Source of the DNA: Flavobacterium sp.
Lineage (GTDB): Bacteria; Bacteroidota; Bacteroidia; Flavobacteriales; Flavobacteriaceae
Direction: 5' to 3'
Assembly: GCA_024709705.1 (NCBI GenBank)
Contig: JANJWE010000049.1
Span: 1-5,306, forward strand
DNA: 5,306 nucleotides
Shown here: one piece after another, positions 1 to 4,694 of the stretch
How positions within the stretch are numbered: the stretch's first letter is position 1
How the letters are laid out: the number at the start of each line of letters is the position of its first letter
Translations under genes and position numbers: made by a program
Notes under the pieces: model-generated
Seen by the model: only the letters and a program-made list of their open reading frames with translations
Told to the model about the DNA's origin: nothing
The model's database searches: none

Positions 1-351
1 AAAAGGGAAATCTATAGTGTTAAAAGTTCCGGGCGAAGCCGAGGCAAGATAAACACTATACCGCATTCTTACGCTACAAGCGTTTCCATTATTGTTCTTA
101 AAGGTTTTTACTTCACCTCCACGTAAAATAAAGGTTCCTGAGTTTTGTATAAAAACACCAAAATTTGTATTAGTAAAAACATTTGCTGGGGGACCAATTA
201 AATTAGCACCTTCTCCTGTAGTATTAAAAAAGTTGGAAGTGTTGCAGTTTGTAAGCCAAATAGCTGAAGCAAAAGTTCCGAAATTTTGGGCAGATACTTG
301 TAAAAAAGGGCATAAAAAAAGACAGTAGAAAAGGAGTAATTTTCTATTCAT
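1..351 (-). CDS. Secreted protein, N-terminal part (runs off left edge)
   Basis: An open frame of 117 codons begins at the ATG at 351-349 and is still open at base 1, so only the N-terminus is present. The first 22 residues form a typical signal peptide: a basic start (MNRK), a hydrophobic core (LLLFYCLFLCPFL) and a cleavage region QVSA before QNFG. Cleavage leaving an N-terminal Gln is common in Bacteroidota. The mature part is rich in Asn, Thr, Gly and Phe with a beta-strand-like rhythm (for example VFTNTNFGVFIQNSGTF, then RGGEVKTFKNNNGNACSVRM). I recall similar openings in large flavobacterial extracellular proteins that end in a type IX secretion or gliding-type C-terminal domain, but that end lies outside the window, so the secretion route is inference. 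No Shine-Dalgarno sequence precedes the ATG, and no convincing promoter was found between it and the tRNA terminator. The function is unknown. Confidence 0.8.
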   Translation of the reverse strand, partial: MNRKLLLFYCLFLCPFLQVSAQNFGTFASAIWLTNCNTSNFFNTTGEGANLIGPPANVFTNTNFGVFIQNSGTFILRGGEVKTFKNNNGNACSVRMRYSVYLASASPGTFNTIDFPF

Positions 352-502
352 GGTTTTTGGATTTTTAGTGTTTCAAAAAAATCAAGTACACTAAAATATA
401 AAAAATTAGGAATCCTATAAAAAGAACTTTAAAATTTTCAAGTATTTGAAATTCGCAAACGTTGTAGTTTGATAAATAAATGAAATGTTGTGTAAAAGGC
501 AT

Positions 503-531
503 AAAAAAACCCCAACTTTAGTTGAGGTTTT
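503..531 (-). terminator. Intrinsic terminator of the tRNA-Leu unit
   Basis: Read on the minus strand, a 9-bp stem (AACCTCAAC / GTTGGGGTT, one G-U pair) with a TAAA loop is followed by a run of seven T. It starts 3 nt beyond the tRNA discriminator base, so it most likely ends the tRNA transcript and also insulates the secreted-protein gene downstream. Confidence 0.85.
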
Positions 532-532
532 G

Positions 533-614
533 TGCGGGTGATAGGACTCGAACCTACACACCTTGCGGCACCAGATCCTAAGTCTGGCGTGTCTACCAAT
601 TTCACCACACCCGC
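533..614 (-). tRNA. tRNA-Leu, anticodon UAG
   Basis: The 82-nt sequence folds as a class II tRNA. The acceptor stem GCGGGTG pairs with CACCCGC and is followed by discriminator A, as usual for leucine tRNAs. The D-arm region is GTGAAATTGGTAGACAC. The anticodon stem CCAGA/TCTGG encloses the loop CTTAGGA, giving anticodon TAG at 580-578, which reads CUN leucine codons. The variable arm is long (about 13 nt, TGCCGCAAGGTGT), as expected for Leu. The T arm GTAGG/CCTAT carries the loop TTCGAGT. The genomic 3' end continues ACAA, so CCA is not encoded and must be added after transcription. It is a single-gene unit with its own promoter upstream (652-683) and terminator immediately downstream. The fold is complete and no position looks degenerate. 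Confidence 0.97.
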
Positions 615-651
615 AGGGTTATAAAACAGTAGCTGTTTCAATAAGTGGGTG

Positions 652-683
652 CAAATATAGAGATTATTTTGAATTTTATTCAA
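652..683 (-). promoter_or_regulatory. Bacteroidota-type promoter for tRNA-Leu
   Basis: On the minus strand TATATTTG at 659-652 matches the flavobacterial -7 consensus TAnnTTTG exactly. A TTG at 683-681 lies 21 nt upstream, inside the 17-23 nt spacing described for Flavobacterium. The predicted start of transcription near 645-648 leaves a leader of about 30 nt before the tRNA 5' end at 614. Confidence 0.75.
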
Positions 684-716
684 GTTGATTCAATTTTTTT
701 ACCCTTAATTTTTTTG

Positions 717-724
717 TACTTTTG
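717..724 (+). promoter_or_regulatory. Putative -7 box for the M20 peptidase gene
   Basis: TACTTTTG is an exact match to TAnnTTTG and lies 24 nt before the peptidase ATG, implying a short leader of roughly 15-20 nt. No TTG lies at the usual 17-23 nt upstream; the nearest, at 685-687, is 29 nt away, so the -33 part is weak. The box overlaps a TTG at 722-724 that could formally serve as an in-frame start codon, an argument against that earlier start. Confidence 0.5.
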
Positions 725-748
725 AACTTTATCATTTTACTTTCAAAC

Positions 749-2137
749 ATGGACAACATAAAAAACTACGTTCAACAAAATAAAGAACGTTTCATTGATG
801 AACTCATCGAATTATTAAAAATACCTTCTGTAAGTGCTGATTCTGCCTATTCACAAGATGTTATCGATACAGCCGAAGCCGTAAAAACCAGCCTCGAAAA
901 AGCCGGTTGCGATTTCGTAGAGCTTTGTGAAACTCCGGGGTATCCCATCGTTTACGGAGAAAAAGTAATCGACAAAAACTTGCCAACCGTTTTAGTGTAC
1001 GGACATTACGACGTACAACCACCCGACCCCATGGATTTATGGACTTCGCCACCGTTTGAACCGGTGATCAAAACCACCGAAATTCACCCGGAAGGTGCCA
1101 TTTTCGCCCGTGGTTCTTGTGATGATAAAGGGCAAATGTACATGCACGTGAAAGCTTTTGAGTATATGATTGCCAACAATTGCTTACCATGCAACGTTAA
1201 ATTCATGATCGAAGGCGAGGAGGAAGTCGGTTCCAAAAGCCTCAGCTGGTTCGTAGAACGCAACCAAGATAAACTGGCTAACGACGTAATTCTAATTTCC
1301 GATACCGGAATGATTTCTAATCAACAACCTTCCATTACCACCGGTTTACGTGGTTTAAGTTATGTAGAAGTTGAAGTAACGGGACCCAATCGCGACTTAC
1401 ATTCCGGATTGTATGGCGGAGCAGTGGCGAATCCCATCAACATTTTAGCCAAAATGATTGCATCGTTGCATGACGAAAATAACCACATCACTATTCCCGG
1501 TTTTTACGACAAAGTGGAAGAACTTTCTACTGAAGAAAGAGCCGAAATGGCCAAAGCACCTTTTTCACTAGACGACTATAAAAAAGCATTGGATATTGAA
1601 GATATTCACGGCGAAGCCGGTTATGTAACCAACGAACGCAATTCCATCCGACCAACCTTAGATGTTAACGGAATTTGGGGAGGCTACACCGGCGAAGGTG
1701 CCAAAACCGTGATTGCCAGCAAAGCTTACGCCAAAATTTCCATGCGATTAGTACCGAACCAAGACTGGCAAGAAATCACCGAATTGTTCAAAAAACACTT
1801 CGAAAGCATCGCACCCAAATCGGTAAAAGTAAAAGTAACGCCGCATCATGGCGGTCAAGGTTATGTAACGCCAATCGACAGCATTGGTTATCAAGCGGCC
1901 AACAAAGCGTATACTGAAACTTTCGGAGTACCGGCTATTCCAGTGCGTTCCGGCGGTAGTATTCCGATTGTGGCTCTCTTCGAAAAAGAATTAAAATCCA
2001 AAACCATCCTAATGGGATTCGGTCTCGATAGCGATGCCATTCACTCGCCAAACGAGCATTTCGGAATCTTCAATTACCTCAAAGGAATCGAAACCATTCC
2101 GTTGTTTTACAAATATTTTGTAGAGTTGAGTAAATAG
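749..2137 (+). CDS. M20-family metallo-dipeptidase
   Basis: The 462-residue protein has the length and motifs of the carnosinase/CNDP-like M20 peptidases, cytosolic di-zinc enzymes that hydrolyse dipeptides and short peptides. By comparison with carnosinase CN2, the zinc ligands are H86 (YGHYDVQPPD), D125 (ARGSCDDKG), E159 (EGEEEVGS), D185 (LISDTG) and H432 (IHSPNEHF), with D88 supporting H86 and E158 as general base. The inserted lid/dimerisation domain spans about residues 197-370 and carries the conserved DLHSGLYGG (H218), which reaches the partner subunit's active site. SGGSIP (401-406) and R333 fit substrate-binding positions. No signal peptide or lipobox is present. The start is the ATG at 749; an in-frame TTG at 722 would add nine residues but lies in the likely promoter. 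The frame is intact. Substrate specificity cannot be read from the sequence. The gene appears monocistronic, with a terminator-like hairpin at 2219-2252. Confidence 0.95.
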   Translation: MDNIKNYVQQNKERFIDELIELLKIPSVSADSAYSQDVIDTAEAVKTSLEKAGCDFVELCETPGYPIVYGEKVIDKNLPTVLVYGHYDVQPPDPMDLWTSPPFEPVIKTTEIHPEGAIFARGSCDDKGQMYMHVKAFEYMIANNCLPCNVKFMIEGEEEVGSKSLSWFVERNQDKLANDVILISDTGMISNQQPSITTGLRGLSYVEVEVTGPNRDLHSGLYGGAVANPINILAKMIASLHDENNHITIPGFYDKVEELSTEERAEMAKAPFSLDDYKKALDIEDIHGEAGYVTNERNSIRPTLDVNGIWGGYTGEGAKTVIASKAYAKISMRLVPNQDWQEITELFKKHFESIAPKSVKVKVTPHHGGQGYVTPIDSIGYQAANKAYTETFGVPAIPVRSGGSIPIVALFEKELKSKTILMGFGLDSDAIHSPNEHFGIFNYLKGIETIPLFYKYFVELSK

Positions 2138-2165
2138 CATCACGCTTTATTTAACGAAATAGATA

Positions 2166-2212
2166 TTTGCGTCTTTGCGACTTTGCGTGAAATAATCTCG
2201 CAAAGACGCAAA
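2166..2212. repeat. Perfect 15-bp inverted repeat, CTTTGCG/CGCAAAG type
   Basis: TTTGCGTCTTTGCGA (2166-2180) is repeated as its exact reverse complement at 2198-2212, around a 17-nt loop that contains another CTTTGCG. It begins 28 bp after the peptidase stop codon. Transcribed, it would form a strong hairpin but has no T run after it, so it is not a standard terminator. It shares the CTTTGCG/CGCAAAG words with the repeat at 3675-3838, and similar words recur between genes in many flavobacterial genomes. Confidence 0.85.
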
Positions 2213-2218
2213 ACATTT

Positions 2219-2252
2219 AAATCGTTTATTCTTCTGAGTAAACGGTTTTTTT
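2219..2252 (+). terminator. Terminator-like hairpin after the M20 peptidase gene
   Basis: CGTTTA (2223-2228) pairs with TAAACG (2239-2244); the stem can be extended by a U-G pair and A-T pairs on the outside. A run of seven T follows at 2246-2252. It lies 81 bp after the peptidase stop, just beyond the 15-bp inverted repeat, and is the best candidate for transcription termination of that gene. The stem is AT-rich, so its efficiency is uncertain. Confidence 0.6.
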
Positions 2253-2255
2253 ATG

Positions 2256-2394
2256 GCCCCATTTCGGGCTGTTCGCTGCAAGTCCTCACAAAAAATACCA
2301 TTTTCAACAACCCAAAAAGAGCTTCCGTTGGTCGCTTTTTTGGCTTGAGAAAATTGGTATTTTTTTGTTCCGGGCTTTCCGCTACCATCCCGGG
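2256..2394. repeat. Composite REP-like element with long imperfect hairpin
   Basis: Two related 19-bp words lie in the same orientation at 2261-2279 (ATTTCGGGCTGTTCGCTGC) and 2367-2385 (GTTCCGGGCTTTCCGCTAC), with 14 of 19 bases identical. Each sits in a small GC-rich hairpin: GCCC/GGGC at 2256-2269 and CCGGG/CCCGG at 2370-2393. Between them a long imperfect inverted repeat (about 2290-2322 with 2334-2366) pairs AAAAATACCA with TGGTATTTTT and continues through TTTTC/GAAAA, CAA/TTG, CC/GG and AAAAAGAGC/GCTTTTTT with a few bulges, leaving a loop of about 11 nt. The architecture resembles composite bacterial interspersed repeats (REP/BIME-like). An open frame crosses the region on the minus strand, but its sequence follows the repeat and it is not called as a gene. 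Copy number in the genome cannot be judged from this window. Confidence 0.6.
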
Positions 2395-2422
2395 TGCAAA
2401 GTGTATCATCAAAACATTTCAA

Positions 2423-2486
2423 CTTGAAACCTGACACGAGCCCAAAGGGCGACTGGCAAAACAAACCTGAAACCTGAAACTTGAAA
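2423..2486. repeat. Heptamer repeats (CCTGAAA / CTTGAAA)
   Basis: Three tandem 7-bp units CCTGAAA, CCTGAAA and CTTGAAA occupy 2466-2486. A partial pair CTTGAAA CCTGACA lies upstream at 2423-2436, and a small GCCC-AAA-GGGC palindrome (2440-2450) sits between them. From 2487 to the next start codon the sequence is A/C-rich, with repeated ATCAATC-like words at about 2538-2566 but no clear promoter match. Confidence 0.65.
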
Positions 2487-2568
2487 CAAATCAAATAAAC
2501 CACAACAATTTGAAACATTTTCCGTTAATTCTCTACTAATCAATCATCATCAATCAAAATCAATCCTC

Positions 2569-3669
2569 ATGCTCAAAAAATTCTTCCTGCTTTGTTCGGG
2601 TGCCGACAAGCAAATCATCGAAAGTTGTTCCGATGGCGAACAAAACAAATATGTCGGAATTGGTGCCACGGTTTTCTTTACAGCAGTCATGGCTTTTATT
2701 GCCGGCAGTTATGCTCTTTACACCGTTTTTGACAACGTTTACATGGCTGTGTTTTTTGGACTCGTTTGGGGTTTACTCATTTTTAACCTCGACCGTTTTA
2801 TTGTTTCCACAATTAAAAAAAGAGACAGCTTTCTGGACGAATTCATTCAAGCTTCACCCCGAATTGTGTTGGCGGTAATCATCGCCATTGTCATTTCAAA
2901 ACCCTTAGAAATCAAAATTTTTGAAAAAGAAATCAATACCGTTTTGCTGAAAGAGAAAAACGAAATGGCATTGAATAATAAAAAACAAGTCGCAAATTAT
3001 TTTCAAACCGATGTAGGCCAAAACAAAGCCCAAATCGACAGTTTAAAATCCGATATCTTGAAAAAAGAGAAAGAAGTCAACGATTTATATGCCGTTTACA
3101 TCACCGAAGCCGAAGGAACCGCAGGTACCAAAAAACTCGGAAAAGGGCCGGTTTACAAAGAAAAGCGAGAAAAGCACGATGCAGCTTTACAGGAATTAGC
3201 GACTTTAAAAACCACAAATCAAACCAAAATCGCTGAATTAGAAGCCAAAGGGAAAACCCTGCAAGCCGATTTGGATAAAAAAGTAGCCGAAACGCAACCC
3301 ATCATCGATGGTTTTGATGGTTTAATGGCTCGCATTAATGCATTGGATAAATTGCCTTGGTTGCCGTCCTTTTTTATCATGTTACTTTTCTTAGCGATTG
3401 AAACTTCTCCGATTATTGCCAAATTATTGTCACCATGTGGTGAATATGATTTTAAACAGGAAGATGGCGAATTAGCTGTGAAAAACGTATTAGCCCAAAA
3501 CAAATACCAAAGCGAATTGCAAAAACAAACAGACGCTTCCATATACGATAAAGTTTATGCCGACATTCGGGAGGACAAAGGTTTATATGATTACAAGAAA
3601 AAACGAGCTATTGAATTGTTAGAATTGCAAGCGGATGGTTTTGTAGAAAAGCAGAAGAAATCGCTTTAA
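2569..3669 (+). CDS. DUF4407 family membrane/coiled-coil protein
   Basis: The 366-residue protein matches the DUF4407 layout as I know it. There are three membrane segments near the N-terminus (about 29-51, 58-75 and 98-111), a long charged, helical, coiled-coil-prone region (about 115-255), a fourth membrane segment (about 263-287) and a hydrophilic C-terminal tail rich in Lys, Glu and Gln. Family-typical motifs are FNLDRFIV (72-79), SKPLEIKIFEKEI (110-122) and ETSPIIAKLLSPCGEYD (278-294). The coiled coil is broken at 183-197 by a Gly-rich stretch, GTAGTKKLGKGPVYK. With four membrane segments both ends lie on the same side, and the coiled coil would sit on the other side, probably the periplasm. 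The biochemical function is unknown. The ATG at 2569 starts directly at the conserved N-terminus; there is no Shine-Dalgarno sequence. Its neighbours give no functional hint, and it converges with the YjbR gene. Confidence 0.88.
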   Translation: MLKKFFLLCSGADKQIIESCSDGEQNKYVGIGATVFFTAVMAFIAGSYALYTVFDNVYMAVFFGLVWGLLIFNLDRFIVSTIKKRDSFLDEFIQASPRIVLAVIIAIVISKPLEIKIFEKEINTVLLKEKNEMALNNKKQVANYFQTDVGQNKAQIDSLKSDILKKEKEVNDLYAVYITEAEGTAGTKKLGKGPVYKEKREKHDAALQELATLKTTNQTKIAELEAKGKTLQADLDKKVAETQPIIDGFDGLMARINALDKLPWLPSFFIMLLFLAIETSPIIAKLLSPCGEYDFKQEDGELAVKNVLAQNKYQSELQKQTDASIYDKVYADIREDKGLYDYKKKRAIELLELQADGFVEKQKKSL

Positions 3670-3674
3670 GTTTT

Positions 3675-3838
3675 TTAACCGCTAAAAGTTTTATTTAACC
3701 GCAAGGTACGCCAAGTTTTCGCCAAAGTTCACAAAGGTTTTTTTGCGTTCTTTGTGTATTTCTTTGCGAACTTTTCGGTTAACTTTTCAAAATTCTATTT
3801 CGCGTTTTTTGCGAAACCTTAGCGAACTTTGCGGTTAA
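3675..3838. repeat. Nested palindromic intergenic repeat between convergent genes
   Basis: TTAACCG occurs at 3675-3681 and 3695-3701 and inverted as CGGTTAA at 3776-3782 and 3832-3838. The outermost perfect arms are TTAACCGCAA (3695-3704) and TTGCGGTTAA (3829-3838). Inside are CACAAAG/CTTTGTG (3730-3736 with 3750-3756), CAAAG/CTTTG (3723-3727 with 3762-3766) and a hairpin TTTCGC/GCGAAA (3798-3803 with 3811-3816). The element fills almost the whole 165-bp gap between the stops of the DUF4407 and YjbR genes, and its right edge supplies the TAA of the latter. It could act as a bidirectional terminator, although no clean stem-plus-T-run was found. Confidence 0.75.
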
Positions 3839-4200
3839 GAATTCTCGACTTCACTTTGTGCCTTTTTCGTTAAGCTTTTAAACACCAATTCATAGGAATG
3901 GTTTATCAATTCCCGCATCATTTTGTCATCCACATCGCTGTGAAAAACAACGGTATTCCAATGTACTTTGCTCATGTGATAACCAGCTGTTATCGCATCA
4001 TATTCCGCACGAAGTTCTAATGCTCTTTCAGGGTCGCATTTTAAGTTTAATGATGGAGTTCCGTTTTCCCAATCTTTCAAAGAAGTGAGACAGAACATTT
4101 TTCCACCGACTTTAAACACTAAAGTATCTTCATCAAAAGGGAAGTGTTCGGTGACGGCTTTTTTGGAGAGGCAGAATTGATAAAGTTGTTCTATGTTCAT
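3835..4200 (-). CDS. YjbR/MmcQ family protein
   Basis: This small protein of 121 residues has the size and motifs of the MmcQ/YjbR family, which adopts a CyaY-like alpha/beta fold and has been suggested to bind DNA. Recognisable segments are the N-terminal helix with HFPFDEDTLVFKVGGKMF (19-36), SLNLKCDPERALELR (50-64), the family-typical ITAGYHMSKVHWNTV (70-84) and the C-terminal helix LINHSYELVFKSL (98-110). No signal peptide or membrane segment is present. The ATG at 4200 starts at the usual N-terminus (MNIEQLYQFCLSKK). It lies 38 bp downstream of the lipoprotein gene on the same strand, with a palindromic repeat in the gap, so co-transcription is possible. The stop codon lies in the edge of the 3675-3838 repeat. 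The cellular role of this family is not settled. Confidence 0.9.
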   Translation of the reverse strand: MNIEQLYQFCLSKKAVTEHFPFDEDTLVFKVGGKMFCLTSLKDWENGTPSLNLKCDPERALELRAEYDAITAGYHMSKVHWNTVVFHSDVDDKMMRELINHSYELVFKSLTKKAQSEVENS

Positions 4201-4214
4201 GATTTTTCGTTTTC

Positions 4215-4243
4215 TGTGTCATTTCGACGAAGGAGAAATCACA
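4215..4243. repeat. Short palindromic repeat between lipoprotein and YjbR genes
   Basis: TGTG-TC-ATTTC (4215-4225) pairs with GAAAT-CACA (4235-4243) around a 9-nt loop GACGAAGGA, leaving a two-base bulge. I recall similar sequences (CATTTCGACGAAGGAGAAATC) as very frequent intergenic repeats in flavobacteria; this should be confirmed by search. Read on the minus strand it ends 14 nt before the YjbR start codon, and its first bases provide the TGA stop of the lipoprotein gene. In an mRNA crossing the junction it would form a hairpin close to the YjbR translation start. Confidence 0.7.
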
Positions 4244-4694
4244 TATCGTTTGTTGTGATTATTAAAGCAGTCTTATCAAGATTTGTTTCTTTTAAATGTA
4301 CGATATTTTTAATTGTGTTTTCTTCAAAACTAAGTTCAGTAATTCTATTCACACTTGAAGGAAATCCGTCAATAACTAAAAAGCAATTCTGACAATTCAA
4401 ATCATTTAATTCAAAAAATTCATTAATAAACCGATTTAAATTATATTCGTTCAATTTATAAAGATTTGATTTGTATTTCTGATGTATATTAACGGTTTTA
4501 CTTTTTTTATCTACAATAATTCTATTAATATTATTCTTGTTAAGAAAAAAATTTTTAAAAACAATTTCTTCATCATTTAAAAAGAATTTATAATCAGTGT
4601 TATACTTTTCAATGATTTTATTTCTGTCATAATTAATGTTTTTGGTTGAACAGCCAAAACATATAGTTAATAGTAAGATGTATATATATTTCAT
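4239..4694 (-). CDS. Small AT-rich lipoprotein, function unknown
   Basis: The 151-residue product begins MKYIYILLLTICFGCSTKN, a lipoprotein signal peptide with probable lipidation at C15 (Gly at -1; the -3 position is a less usual Cys), so it is likely anchored in a membrane, probably the outer one. The mature part is rich in Asn, Lys, Ile and Phe. A C-terminal stretch with CFLVIDGFPSS (104-114), then ENTIKNIVHLKE (125-136) and ALIITTND (143-150), resembles the pattern of TonB-dependent receptor plug regions in Bacteroidota (VIDG, I..I.VLK, ..I.ITT). That similarity is my reading and is weak. The ATG immediately follows the cyclase stop (TAAATG), implying an operon and possible translational coupling. 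I counted 21% GC across 4261-4680, far below the neighbouring genes sampled (about 38-48%), so recent acquisition or relaxed selection is possible. No specific family is recognised. Confidence 0.8.
   Translation of the reverse strand: MKYIYILLLTICFGCSTKNINYDRNKIIEKYNTDYKFFLNDEEIVFKNFFLNKNNINRIIVDKKSKTVNIHQKYKSNLYKLNEYNLNRFINEFFELNDLNCQNCFLVIDGFPSSVNRITELSFEENTIKNIVHLKETNLDKTALIITTNDM

Noticed and set aside
92..328. A 78-codon plus-strand open frame at the left edge.
   Set aside because: It lies opposite the minus-strand frame that has a clear signal peptide and start codon; it is a shadow.
438..683. An 81-codon minus-strand open frame.
   Set aside because: It covers the whole tRNA-Leu gene, its terminator and its promoter, so it is not coding.
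722..748. A nine-residue N-terminal extension of the M20 peptidase from a TTG start.
   Set aside because: The TTG overlaps the exact TAnnTTTG promoter box; the ATG at 749 gives the usual family N-terminus.
2183..2434. An 83-codon plus-strand open frame over the same region.
   Set aside because: It spans the terminator-like hairpin and the composite repeat, overlaps the opposite frame and shows no protein-like features.
2505..2512. A -7 promoter box for the DUF4407 gene (ACAATTTG with a TTG about 20 nt upstream).
   Set aside because: The first two consensus bases (TA) do not match, and TTTG is too common in this sequence to support a promoter.
2147..2518. A 123-codon open frame on the minus strand in the gene-free region.
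   Set aside because: Its sequence simply follows the hairpin, REP-like and heptamer repeats, it has no recognisable domain, and a coding role would have to tolerate the inverted-repeat constraint. Homologous frames in databases would be expected wherever the repeat occurs and would not by themselves prove a gene.
3675..3838. A CRISPR array, because of repeated TTAACCG words.
   Set aside because: The copies are short, irregularly spaced and inverted relative to each other, with no constant repeat-spacer pattern and no cas genes nearby.
4144..4392. An 82-codon plus-strand open frame.
   Set aside because: It overlaps the YjbR start, the palindromic repeat and the lipoprotein gene in the opposite direction and has no recognisable features.
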